The translations under genes were made by a program, and so were the position numbers. A stretch of DNA of 64,000 bases, taken from positions 149,451-213,450 of the forward strand of contig JAPLKI010000013.1 of NCBI GenBank assembly GCA_026388155.1, in the 5' to 3' direction. The notes under the pieces were generated by a model. That model worked only from the letters and a program-made list of their open reading frames with translations. It had not been told where the DNA came from and searched no databases. Source of the stretch: Elusimicrobiota bacterium (GTDB lineage: Bacteria > Elusimicrobiota > Elusimicrobia > Elusimicrobiales > UBA9959). How positions within the stretch are numbered: position 1 is the first letter of the stretch; every line of letters starts with the position of its first letter. Below, piece after piece: positions 35,359-44,617 of this stretch.

Positions 35359-38300
35359 ATGTTTAAATATTTTTCTATTGAATCTATATCTTCCTTTAAA
35401 ACCGCTTCCGTGGCGCGGGTCATTATTTTCTTCCTTTATTCATTTGCGTTTGCCGGTTTTGCCTCGGCCGGGCAGGCAACAGCCAACAGCCCAGCCAACG
35501 GGGCTTTCGTCAGCACCGCCAATCCGGTGATGACGTGGGACGGGACCAGCGGCAGTTTCGAACTGCAGCTCGCAACGGACGCGGGCTTCACGGATATCAT
35601 CGCCGACTCGACTACGGCCAATAATTTCTACGTCTCGACCGCCAGCCTGAATGCCGGCAGCTATTGGTGGCGGGTCCAGGAAGTAGGAAGCCCCTGGTCT
35701 CCGACGTTCAGTTTCGTGGTGGATATCGTCCCGCCGGCCTATTCCGGACCGCAGGTTTCAACTTCCCCGGCCGCCTCGTCCTGGACGGCTTTGCCCATGG
35801 CCACTTATCTTTCCACCAATGTGGTCTCGGCAAAGATTTCGGTACAGGACCTGAGTTCGGGGCTTTTGGTCTCCACCGGTCTGCCAGACGGCCTCGTCGC
35901 CCAGTGGCACCTGGATGAGGGTGCGGGCACCGTAGCACTGGATGCCTCGCCCAACGCTTTTAACGGGAACCTGATCAATAACCCGGTTTGGACCAGCGGC
36001 GTCAAAGGCAAAGCTCTGGCGTTGAACGGCACACAAGAAGTTGACATTCCTTCCGCTGATGCCTTAAACGCTTATCCCCTGACCGCTTCAGTATGGTTCA
36101 AAACGAACGGGTCCGGCAGCACGACCGGCGCGATCCTCAGCAAATATGTGAGCGGCTATTTCAATGGCTACAGCGTCCATATGTATGGAGGACTTCTTTG
36201 CGCTTCTTATTTTATTAATGGTAATAACCAGGATTATGTGGATCCGGATAATGACGGGTATTGTGGGTTCCGGATCCCCGGATTTGACGATGCCCAATGG
36301 CATCAGGCTGCTTTTGTAGTTGATTCCACGGGCGGCAACTTCTATGTGGACGGCCTCCGGCGCGGCTATGTCGCCTGGAACGGTAATTCCGGCGCCCCGA
36401 GCACTACTGAGCCCCTTCGGCTGGGTGCCGGGTTTTTAGGTTATTTTCCGGGCGCGATCGATGAAGCGCGCCTGTATAACGTCGCCCGCTCATCCGCCGA
36501 TATTCTGGCCGATTACCAGTCCGATACATTAGCCGCCCACAACCGCGGTCAGGCCTATAGCGTCCTTTACTCCACCAATGCCGGCTCCACCTGGAACTAT
36601 GTTTCCACCAATAGCGTAACATTGGGCGGCTCCAACGGGACCAACGCGCTTCAGACTCTGGAGGCGGACAATATTCCGCTGGTCACCTCCGCTGGTCCGG
36701 GCGCGCCCACCAACCAGATAGCCTTCGTTACCTCTGATTTTGCCGGCAACGTTTCCACCGCGGTCTATACCGTTCTGGTGGATACAATCCCGCCAACTTT
36801 GCTAAGCCCGGCCGACACTACCTATATCAACGCCATAAACCCGTTTATGACCTGGACCGGGGCAATAGGCAATTCCCGCCTGCAGCTCGCCAGGAACCCT
36901 GGCTTCACGGATATCCTCGCCGACTCGACTACGGCCAATAATTTCTATATCTCTACCAATAGCCTGAGCCAGGCGGCCACTTATTGGTGGCGGGTTCAGG
37001 AAGCCGAAATCTCCGATCTGAACGTCTGGTCTTCCACATTCAGTTTCATGGTGGACATTGCGTCTCCGGTCTATTCCGGGCCCCAGGTTTCCACCTCTCC
37101 TGCCGGGCTATTCGTGTCTACGGCTGCGTACCTCAGAGCGAATCCCGCCTCTATCCGGGTATCGGTGCAGGACTTGAACGCGGGGCTCCTCGTTTCCGCT
37201 GGGCTGTTCTCTTCAGCTGTGCTGCCCGAAGGCCTTATCAGACAGTGGCGTCTGGATGAGGGCGCGGGCACCCTGGCGTCGGACTCTTCCGGCAACGGCG
37301 CTGACGGCACACTGGTCAACGGCCCTGCCTGGGTCGCCGGCCACCGCGGCATGGCCGTCAACTTCAGCGGAGCTTCCCGCATGGACGTTCCCTCCATTAC
37401 TCTGGGCGCCAACTATACAGTCACAGCCTGGTCGCAATTCCCTCTAGCCGCCGGCGGCTATCACATTCTCATGCGCATGGGCTACGGCGATACGCACTCG
37501 CCCCTATGCGCGTATCAGAACATGTTGTGCGAGTGGCCAAGCGGTTGTACTTCCGGCTTCGATTTGAGCACTCTGAGCGGCTGGCATCACCTCGCGGCCG
37601 TAGCCTCGGAGGGCTTAACTAACTTTTATGTGGACGGACTTAACGTAGGGCAGGTCGTAGGCAATGCCGCGGGCGTAACGGCGCAAACCGCGCAGTTCGG
37701 CGGAGACGCTATGGTGACAAGTCAGGTATGGGGCGGCGCGCTGGATGATATCCGGGTTTATAACGTGGCGCGCTCGCCAGCCGAGATATTGGCCGAGTTC
37801 CAGGACAAAGCCTATGAGGTGCTTTACTCCACCAACGCCGGCGGCACCTGGCATCTCGTCTCCACCGACAGCGTCCATCTGAGCGGCGCCGACGGGACCA
37901 AAGCCACGCAGATATTAGAGGCCGACAACTTCCCTATCGTCACCTCCACGGAACCGGGCGCGCCCACCAACCAGATCGCCTTCACGGTCTCCGACATGGC
38001 CGGCAACGTTTCCACCGCAGTCTACACCGTTTTGGGGGACCTCACGGGTCCGCCGGCCCTGGCCGCTCCCGCCGACGCGGCCTATATCAGCACCACAAAT
38101 CCGGCTATGCTCTGGACCACCGGGGTAATAGGTGATTCCCGCCTGCAGCTTGCGACGGATGAGGGATTCACAAATATCATCGCCGACTCGGTCACGGTCA
38201 ACGCTTTCTATGCGTCAACAGGCTCGCTCAGTAATGCCGCCGCTTATTGGTGGCGGGTAAAGGCATACGACAACTTGATCAACGAGTGGACTGACTGGTC

Positions 38301-40398
38301 TTCCACTTTCAGCTTCGTGGTGGATATCGTGCCTCCCGTCTTTTCGGGCCCGCAGGTTTCCACCCCGGCCGCCCCGTCCTGGACGAATTTACCCATGAAC
38401 GCTTATATTTCCACCAACGTGGTTTCGGCCAGGATTTCGGTGCAGGACTTGAGCGCGGGGCTTTTGGTTTCAACCGGCCTGCCCGACGGCCTCGTCGCCC
38501 AGTGGCATTTGGATGAGGGCACGGGCACCGTGGCGCTGGACGCATCAATGTCGGGCAATAAAGGCGCATTCGTCGGCAATCCAGTCTGGGTGGCGGGCAA
38601 GAGCGGTTCGGCGCTGAAATTTATCAATGACGGGGACGCCATGGCGGTAAACCAGATCTCAATGGCAGGGCCTTACACGCTCGAGACCTGGTTTCAATAC
38701 CCCCTGCCGGCGCTTTCGGGGGCGGATTATTGGATCCTCACTTATGGCGTGTCGCCAACCGTACATCACATAGTCGTGAGGTATTCCGACATGGAACTGG
38801 GAGTCATTTCATCGGGGTTCGGAGACTCGGGCTTCAACCTGGGCGCCCTTTCCGATGGCTGGCACCATTTGGCCGCGGCGGCATATGGCAGTCAGACTGA
38901 TTTCTATGTGGACGGTTCGTACCGGGGGACCTCAAACCTCAAACCCGCGGGCGCTATTGACTATATAGGCGGCGTACCAGGACAGTCCCGGCAATTCGGC
39001 GCTATCGACGAATTCCGCGTTTTCAATGTGGCCCGCTCGCCGGCTCAGATCATGGCCGACTATCAGTCCGACACCCTGGCCGCCCACAACCGGGGCCAGG
39101 CCTACAGCGTCCTTTACTCCACCAATGCCGGCGCCACCTGGAACTATGTTTCCACCAACAGCGTAACTTTGGGCGGCTCCAACGGAACCGCCGCGCTTCA
39201 GACTTTGCAGGCCGACAATATCCCGGTCGTCACTTCCACTGGACCGGCCGCCTCCACCAACCGGATCGCCTTCGTCGCCTCGGATTTCACCGGCAACGTT
39301 TCCGCCGCGGTCTATACCGTCCTGGTGGACACCTCTCTGGTCGCGGTTCCGGTCCTTTCCGGCTTCACCGTGTCCAGCGACACGATACACTGGCTCTGGC
39401 AGGCTGCGGCCGGGCCGGCCGCTAATTTTAATTTCCGCACCGGGACAGGCAGTTTGGTGGTTTCCCTGCCCGGCTCCAGCAATTCTTACCTGGAAACCGG
39501 GCTTTCCACCGGCACGCTGTATTCCCGTTATATTGAGGTCTCAAATCCCAGCGGCCAGGCTTTATCCAGTACCGTAACTGTGGCCACGCCCGATCTTCAG
39601 GCCTATATCAGCGGAGTCGCCAGCAACACCCTGACGGGACCAAACGGCAAAACGGAAATAGACATTCCAACGGCTCTCCTGGGCGCAGCCACCAGCTGGA
39701 TCCTCTCTGAAACGCCGTCGCAACTGCCGCTCATGAGCAACACGGCCGATCTGATAGCGGCGGCCGCCGCTCCCGCGGGCCTGCGGGAATCGTGCAGTTC
39801 TCTGACCGAGTTCATTGTGGCCGCCGGCGGCGTCCGCTACACGGGAACGCTGTCCGCGCCGGTCACCGTAAAGGTTCCCTATCCGGACACGAACAACACC
39901 GGCTTTGTGGATGGAATATCCCCGCCTTTGCGCGCCGACACCCTGCGGCTCTATGTGCTCAACGAGACAAGCGGGCTGTGGGAAGCGGTGCCGGGCTCGA
40001 CGGTGGATCGGACGCATAAAGTGATCATAGGTCAGATCGGACACCTTTCCATCTTTACCGCCTTCGGAACCGGGGCCGCGGGCGACTTATCCGCGCTGCG
40101 GGTCTATCCCAATCCGTTTAAACCCAACAGCGGCGATCCGGATAATGGGGTTCCTTACAGCGCCGGCAACCTTAATTCCGGGGTGATCTTTGATAATCTT
40201 ACCGAGCAGGCCGCTATAAAGATATATACGATAACCGGCCAGCTTGTGGCCAGGCTCAGTTCGGAAAACAGCGGCGGAAGGCTCCAGTGGGACGTGAAAA
40301 ATGACAGCGGGCGCAGTGTGGCCTCCGGCGGCTATATTGCCGTTATCACCAGCCCCGGACACTCCACTGTAGTCAAAAAGATCCTGATAGTGCGGTAA
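35359..40398 (+). CDS. Giant exported LamG-domain protein with FlgD-like tail
   Basis: 1678 residues from ATG 35359, chosen from the promoter and the signal peptide that begins MFKYFSIESISS. Three repeating units each hold an Fn3-like part (SFELQLATDAGFTDIIADS...YWWRV...TFSFVVDIVPP) and a LamG/concanavalin-like domain (about 176-390, 624-811, 1042-1234; start QWHLDEGAGTVALDAS, end AIDEARLYNVARS). A final Fn3 and an unrecognised beta-rich domain precede the C-terminal FlgD/T9SS-like domain (about 1574-1678: LRVYPNPFKPNSG, KIYTITGQLVARL, WDVKNDSGRSV, KKILIVR). It is followed after 7 bases by a PorV-type barrel, as at the kelch locus. Confidence 0.92.
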   Translation: MFKYFSIESISSFKTASVARVIIFFLYSFAFAGFASAGQATANSPANGAFVSTANPVMTWDGTSGSFELQLATDAGFTDIIADSTTANNFYVSTASLNAGSYWWRVQEVGSPWSPTFSFVVDIVPPAYSGPQVSTSPAASSWTALPMATYLSTNVVSAKISVQDLSSGLLVSTGLPDGLVAQWHLDEGAGTVALDASPNAFNGNLINNPVWTSGVKGKALALNGTQEVDIPSADALNAYPLTASVWFKTNGSGSTTGAILSKYVSGYFNGYSVHMYGGLLCASYFINGNNQDYVDPDNDGYCGFRIPGFDDAQWHQAAFVVDSTGGNFYVDGLRRGYVAWNGNSGAPSTTEPLRLGAGFLGYFPGAIDEARLYNVARSSADILADYQSDTLAAHNRGQAYSVLYSTNAGSTWNYVSTNSVTLGGSNGTNALQTLEADNIPLVTSAGPGAPTNQIAFVTSDFAGNVSTAVYTVLVDTIPPTLLSPADTTYINAINPFMTWTGAIGNSRLQLARNPGFTDILADSTTANNFYISTNSLSQAATYWWRVQEAEISDLNVWSSTFSFMVDIASPVYSGPQVSTSPAGLFVSTAAYLRANPASIRVSVQDLNAGLLVSAGLFSSAVLPEGLIRQWRLDEGAGTLASDSSGNGADGTLVNGPAWVAGHRGMAVNFSGASRMDVPSITLGANYTVTAWSQFPLAAGGYHILMRMGYGDTHSPLCAYQNMLCEWPSGCTSGFDLSTLSGWHHLAAVASEGLTNFYVDGLNVGQVVGNAAGVTAQTAQFGGDAMVTSQVWGGALDDIRVYNVARSPAEILAEFQDKAYEVLYSTNAGGTWHLVSTDSVHLSGADGTKATQILEADNFPIVTSTEPGAPTNQIAFTVSDMAGNVSTAVYTVLGDLTGPPALAAPADAAYISTTNPAMLWTTGVIGDSRLQLATDEGFTNIIADSVTVNAFYASTGSLSNAAAYWWRVKAYDNLINEWTDWSSTFSFVVDIVPPVFSGPQVSTPAAPSWTNLPMNAYISTNVVSARISVQDLSAGLLVSTGLPDGLVAQWHLDEGTGTVALDASMSGNKGAFVGNPVWVAGKSGSALKFINDGDAMAVNQISMAGPYTLETWFQYPLPALSGADYWILTYGVSPTVHHIVVRYSDMELGVISSGFGDSGFNLGALSDGWHHLAAAAYGSQTDFYVDGSYRGTSNLKPAGAIDYIGGVPGQSRQFGAIDEFRVFNVARSPAQIMADYQSDTLAAHNRGQAYSVLYSTNAGATWNYVSTNSVTLGGSNGTAALQTLQADNIPVVTSTGPAASTNRIAFVASDFTGNVSAAVYTVLVDTSLVAVPVLSGFTVSSDTIHWLWQAAAGPAANFNFRTGTGSLVVSLPGSSNSYLETGLSTGTLYSRYIEVSNPSGQALSSTVTVATPDLQAYISGVASNTLTGPNGKTEIDIPTALLGAATSWILSETPSQLPLMSNTADLIAAAAAPAGLRESCSSLTEFIVAAGGVRYTGTLSAPVTVKVPYPDTNNTGFVDGISPPLRADTLRLYVLNETSGLWEAVPGSTVDRTHKVIIGQIGHLSIFTAFGTGAAGDLSALRVYPNPFKPNSGDPDNGVPYSAGNLNSGVIFDNLTEQAAIKIYTITGQLVARLSSENSGGRLQWDVKNDSGRSVASGGYIAVITSPGHSTVVKKILIVR

Positions 40399-40405
40399 AA
40401 ATTTT

Positions 40406-41335
40406 ATGAAACATTTGAGGCTGGCGGGTATCCTGATGACGGTTCTCTGCGTAGCCCGGCCCTGCGCGGCCGCTTCTTCGGCCGGGGCCGAGCCGTTTAA
40501 TTTTCTGTTCCTGGATGCCAATGCCAGGGCGGTGGGCATGGGCGGCGCTTATACGGCGCTTGCCGCTGATTCCAATGCCCTGCTTTATAACCCGGCGGGA
40601 CTGGGCCGCATCGCCAACCGTGAAGCGACCTTCATGCACAATCAGCATTTCGAGAGCATAACGCAGGAATACCTCGGTTTCGCCGACCCGCGCGGATGGG
40701 GGGCAAGCCTCAACTATTTAAATTTCGGGGATGTGCCTAAAACCACCATCTCAAATCCCGGGGGGACGGGGCTGGGCACCGCCGGCCTGACCGACCTGGC
40801 CCTCGGCGCGGGCTATGGGCGGCCTATAAACGATTCCCTGAGCGTGGGCGCGGGGGTAAAGCTTATCAAGGAATCTATAGACAATGTTTCGGTCACCGGA
40901 TTTGCCTTGGACCTTGGAGCTCTCTACGCCCCGCCCGGCGTCCCGAAACTGACTCTGGGTCTGGCGATCCAAAACCTGGGGCCTGCCGTTAAATTTCAGA
41001 GCGCCGATGAAAGTCTGCCGTTGAATGTGCGCGCAGGCGCCGCTTATGGCTTCACTCTCCTCGACCGGAAAAGTACCGCGGCAATAGATATCGCAAAAGA
41101 GAAGAGCGGGAGCGCCCTGCTTGGGTTAGGGCTGGAAATATTCGCCGACAAAGCGGTGCCGGTGCGCCTGGGATTTAATACGCGCGATGGCGCGGGTTCG
41201 GGCCTTTCGGCCGGACTGGGATGGATCCATAAGAGTTTTAATTTTGATTACGCGATAGTGTCCTACGGCGATCTTGGCCTTACCCACCGCATCAGTCTTA
41301 CCTACACCTGGGGCAGGAGCGGCGATCCTTTATAA
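40406..41335 (+). CDS. PorV/UPF0164-type outer-membrane barrel
   Basis: 309 residues with a signal peptide (about 1-23). Typical start of the mature protein, FLFLDANARAVGMGGAYTALAADSNALLYNPAG, and C-terminal strands ending FDYAIVSYGDLGLTHRISLTYTW, nearly the same closing segment as in the PorV fusion at 26632. PorV is the type IX secretion shuttle that binds cargo C-terminal domains; the gene just upstream encodes such a tail. No Shine-Dalgarno is seen. Confidence 0.88.
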   Translation: MKHLRLAGILMTVLCVARPCAAASSAGAEPFNFLFLDANARAVGMGGAYTALAADSNALLYNPAGLGRIANREATFMHNQHFESITQEYLGFADPRGWGASLNYLNFGDVPKTTISNPGGTGLGTAGLTDLALGAGYGRPINDSLSVGAGVKLIKESIDNVSVTGFALDLGALYAPPGVPKLTLGLAIQNLGPAVKFQSADESLPLNVRAGAAYGFTLLDRKSTAAIDIAKEKSGSALLGLGLEIFADKAVPVRLGFNTRDGAGSGLSAGLGWIHKSFNFDYAIVSYGDLGLTHRISLTYTWGRSGDPL

Positions 41336-41355
41336 ATACCCCGGCTGAAGACTAA

Positions 41356-41565
41356 GAGCCTATCCGCAATTAGCGATTTCGGCTGCAACTGCCGCTTTTG
41401 GCCTGCGCCTTTGCGCCGCTCAACTTACAGACCCTCTGCGAGCCTGCTCGTTTCGCGTCGCTTCGGCTCGGCTTCAAAATCGCCCAGCCTATGGCAGTGC
41501 CGTAACAAGGGCTATGCCCATCAGACGGCCTGTTTCGCCATGAAAGCCTAATTGCGGATAGGCTC
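41356..41565. mobile_element. MITE-like element with 17-bp perfect terminal inverted repeats
   Basis: GAGCCTATCCGCAATTA (41356-41372) and its exact complement (41549-41565) bound a 210-bp segment flanked on both sides by TAA (41353-41355, 41566-41568), which fits a 3-bp target duplication. The interior has no transposase frame. Terminal repeats starting GAGCCTATCCG and a TNA target suggest mobilisation by an IS5-family (IS1031/ISL2-type) transposase, to be confirmed. The rest of the gap 41336-41780 shows no gene. Confidence 0.8.
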
Positions 41566-41780
41566 TAAATAAACAAGTTGCCGCGGCCTGACCCGCCTGG
41601 ACAAAGCCCGGCGCGGGGGACTGCGCAAAAATCGATAAAAACGCCGCCCCTTTTGCGGATTTTTGGCCGCTCTTGGAAGCTTCAAAGGAGAAAAGAACTT
41701 GCGATAATAGGGCTTTATATTTATTGCGGATAAGTAAGGTTTGAAGTGGTAAAATATTGTATGCGTAAAGGGGGGAACAT

Positions 41781-42821
41781 ATGCTTTTTAAAAGAACTAT
41801 CCTTATAACCATACTCGCCGCTTCGGCAGGCCTATGCAGCACGCCGGCTTTCTCCGCGGAGACGCCTTCCCAGGTGAAAGTCCGCAAGCAGGCCAGTGAA
41901 AGGCGCATAGCCTCCACAAAACACTCGCTGCTGATACAGCCGGCGTCTTCCCGCGGCCCCATCCTGGAAATGATAGACAAGGCGCAGAGCACGCTCGATC
42001 TGGTCATATACGAAATGGACGACACCGACATCATCAACGCCATGATAAAGGCGGCTAAAAGGGGCGTAAAGGTGCGCGCGATATTCGACGTCCGCTCCAA
42101 GCATTTCATCCCCAATCCGAACCCGGCCACCATGAAGATCATGTCCGCCGGCGGCGTGTCCGTGAAAGAGGCTTCTTCCGCGCTTTTCCCGATAACGCAC
42201 CAGAAGACTTTGGTGGCCGATAATTCCAGCGCCATCGTTATGAGCTTCAACCTGTGCCCGGGCTATTTTGGAGGCACCAGGGATTTCGGCATACTTACCA
42301 CGGACGCCAACGAGGTGGCCGATATAGCCAAAACCTTCGAGGCGGACTGGAACGGCCAGGTTTACAGGCATCCCTCATCTCCGCTGGTCTGGAGCCCGGA
42401 TAACGCCAGGCAGAAACTGCTGGGCCTGATAAATTCCGCCTCGGCCACCTTGGACATCTACAGCCTGGAGGTCAAGGACGCGGACACGCTGAAGGCCCTT
42501 GGCGCCGCGGTCAAGCGGGGGGTAAAGGTCCGCCTGATAGCGGCCAAACTTATGGAGGGAGACAAGGACGTGAACGCCGACGGCCTCGCGCGAGTGAAAG
42601 AGGCCGGGGTGGCGGCCAAATCCATGCAGGCGCTTTTTGTCCACGGCAAAATGATACTGGCTGATTACGGCGCGCAGTCCGCAGCCGCTTACGTGGGCTC
42701 GCAGAATTTTTCGGCCTCTTCGCTGGACCACAACCGCGAACTCGGCATAATTTCCGTCAGTTCCGCGGTCCTTAAGGGCCTGAGAGAGACCTTCGATTCC
42801 GACTGGGACTCCATCCGGTGA
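41781..42821 (+). CDS. Exported phospholipase D-like protein, two HKD motifs
   Basis: 346 residues with a signal peptide (about 1-26). Two PLD half-domains, each with HxKx4D: HQKTLVAD (first) and HGKMILAD (second), followed by the downstream GSQNFSASSLDHNRELG segment. Each half starts with ILEMIDKAQSTLDLVIYEM-type strands. Single-gene PLD-superfamily enzymes include phospholipases, Nuc-type nucleases and cardiolipin synthases; the signal peptide and absence of membrane helices favour a periplasmic or secreted hydrolase. It has a strong GGGGGG ribosome binding site. Confidence 0.88.
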   Translation: MLFKRTILITILAASAGLCSTPAFSAETPSQVKVRKQASERRIASTKHSLLIQPASSRGPILEMIDKAQSTLDLVIYEMDDTDIINAMIKAAKRGVKVRAIFDVRSKHFIPNPNPATMKIMSAGGVSVKEASSALFPITHQKTLVADNSSAIVMSFNLCPGYFGGTRDFGILTTDANEVADIAKTFEADWNGQVYRHPSSPLVWSPDNARQKLLGLINSASATLDIYSLEVKDADTLKALGAAVKRGVKVRLIAAKLMEGDKDVNADGLARVKEAGVAAKSMQALFVHGKMILADYGAQSAAAYVGSQNFSASSLDHNRELGIISVSSAVLKGLRETFDSDWDSIR

Positions 42822-42872
42822 AGTAAAAGGAAAGGCCGGCGGTGGACGGACCTTATATTTCCCGCAAATACC

Positions 42873-43865
42873 ATGAAAAAAATAATAATTTCAATTCTTT
42901 GCCTTACCGCTGTGTTCGGGGCCGCCGGCTGCGGGAAAAAATCCGCTTCCGGACCCGATATCCCGTATTACTCAAGTCTGGAAAATTACAAATTCGATCC
43001 CGCGATACCCCTTGCGGACCGCATAGTTATTGTTCCGCCTGATATGCTGAAAAGCGCGGCCGAGACTGACGGGCGCGCGGATTATAAAGCTTACGATCCC
43101 ACCGCCGCCGACAAGGAACTTTTCTCAAAATATCTTGCGCTTTTGCCGCCGGTTTACGGCCGGGTGTTCAGGGAAAGGTGCGTGGGAGTTTATTTTATTG
43201 AAAATTTCATGGGCAACGGCGTTACCAGCTGGGTGGTTGACGGTAAAGGCGTGATATATTTCTACATGATACTGAATCCCGCCTCGCTCAAAAACAATCT
43301 CTCCAAAACGTTAACCGACAGGGAACGCAGTTGTTTTATCGCGCGGCCCGGCCTGGATATAAAAGTGAATGCCGGGCAAAAATACAAGGGACTTCTTTAC
43401 GCGCTTTTCCACGAAGGCACCCACGCCGTAGATTACATAAAAGGCGTAACGCCTTTTGCGGACGACAGTATGCCGTCCGGATATTTTCCCGCAAGCCCGC
43501 TTGCCGGGGACTTTTTCAGGACAGTGTGGGCGGATTACCGGGTTCCGCTGATCCCCGGCCTTATAGACGGCAGGGAAAATATAACTTTTTACGGCCTGGG
43601 CGGAGGTCCAAAACTTGAAATGTACGGGGTCCCCGCCATGTACCGTGAACTGACGTTCAGTCCGTTCATTTCGCTTTACGGCTCAAAGAGCTGGGCTGAG
43701 GACTTGGCGGAACTCGCTTCTTTCGCTTTTATAACCCAAAAACTCGGTCAGCCCTATTCCATTGGCTTAACCGGCTTTGGACCCGGACCGGAGGTTTTTT
43801 ACCCTATGAAAGGCCCCGCCGGCCCCCGCTCCCAAACGATAATGAAGCTTCTGGAGTCCATGTAG
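42873..43865 (+). CDS. Lipoprotein with HExxH zincin motif
   Basis: 330 residues. Lipobox GAAGC puts the acylated Cys at residue 20. LFHEGTHAVDY carries HExxH (His180, Glu181, His184); WAEDLAELASF (275-285) supplies Glu candidates for a third zinc ligand, as in gluzincins. I do not recognise a named family; a cell-envelope metallopeptidase is the best reading. It follows the PLD-like gene by 51 bases on the same strand, without a clear ribosome binding site. Confidence 0.7.
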   Translation: MKKIIISILCLTAVFGAAGCGKKSASGPDIPYYSSLENYKFDPAIPLADRIVIVPPDMLKSAAETDGRADYKAYDPTAADKELFSKYLALLPPVYGRVFRERCVGVYFIENFMGNGVTSWVVDGKGVIYFYMILNPASLKNNLSKTLTDRERSCFIARPGLDIKVNAGQKYKGLLYALFHEGTHAVDYIKGVTPFADDSMPSGYFPASPLAGDFFRTVWADYRVPLIPGLIDGRENITFYGLGGGPKLEMYGVPAMYRELTFSPFISLYGSKSWAEDLAELASFAFITQKLGQPYSIGLTGFGPGPEVFYPMKGPAGPRSQTIMKLLESM

Positions 43866-43915
43866 AGGCGTGGCGGGACTTTATAAAAAAGTAAAGTTAT
43901 TTATGCGACGCTACA

Positions 43916-44470
43916 CTAGCGGCCTGTCAGGTTCTTCAGGGTCGTTAAAAAATCTTCTATGTCTTCGGGGCTCAGAGCGTAGAGCGTTTTGGCGGTTCTT
44001 ACCGCCACCAGGTTTTTTCTGCGGGTGGCGTACATTTTAAATATTCCCAGTTTTTTGTTCCAGCAAACCCCGAAATAACCGTAAAAACCTTCCGAGCCGC
44101 TGAGTTTGACGGTCCATCTCAATTCTTCGTCCGTTAATAACCGCACTTCGGTAATTTCCATCAGCGGTATGACTATCGGCTTGAATTTCCGGTCTATTAT
44201 AAGTTGAACGTCGTTTAAAACGTAGCCGTCGGGCGCAAGTCCCCTGAACAACATGACAACCACCGGAATGACTAAAAAAATCGGCAGAGCCGCCCAGGGG
44301 ATGGGGCGGGATGCGACGGAGAAAGGGTCGTAGGGGAAAGGTGCCGGATAAGTCAGCTTGGTCCACGCATAGAAAGCCGCTATCACGACCGGCAGAAAAG
44401 AACAAGTGTAAACAAGTTTAGTGGTGAAGCTAAGCAGTTTCCCCATTTTCAATTCATAGTACTTTTTCAT
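43916..44470 (-). CDS. Membrane protein with bacterial PH-like domain
   Basis: 184 residues from ATG 44470, chosen because AAGGAG sits just upstream; the frame continues 25 codons further. Two hydrophobic segments (about 15-37 and 59-78) are followed by a roughly 105-residue PH-like beta domain (GYVLNDVQLIIDRKFKPIVIPLMEITEVRLL...). Related in architecture to the protein at 62627. Function unknown. Confidence 0.65.
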   Translation of the reverse strand: MKKYYELKMGKLLSFTTKLVYTCSFLPVVIAAFYAWTKLTYPAPFPYDPFSVASRPIPWAALPIFLVIPVVVMLFRGLAPDGYVLNDVQLIIDRKFKPIVIPLMEITEVRLLTDEELRWTVKLSGSEGFYGYFGVCWNKKLGIFKMYATRRKNLVAVRTAKTLYALSPEDIEDFLTTLKNLTGR

Positions 44471-44496
44471 GGTATGTGTCTCCTTCTTACTTGTAA

Positions 44497-44524
44497 ATTC
44501 TACATTATTCAAATGTTGTAGAAT
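44497..44524. promoter_or_regulatory. Palindrome between divergent genes upstream of purF
   Basis: ATTCTACA (44497-44504), 12-base spacer containing ACATT/AATGT complementarity, TGTAGAAT (44517-44524). It lies in the leader of the PH-domain gene and about 94 bases before purF, so it could be an operator for either or a leader hairpin. Confidence 0.4.
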
Positions 44525-44617
44525 ATCCCTAAGTTCCTGAGACATTACAAATTGAGTTTTTTGGAAAAATTCTTATTGTTTTTACTTCACCGATCACCGC
44601 CGCCGGTCACGGATTTT

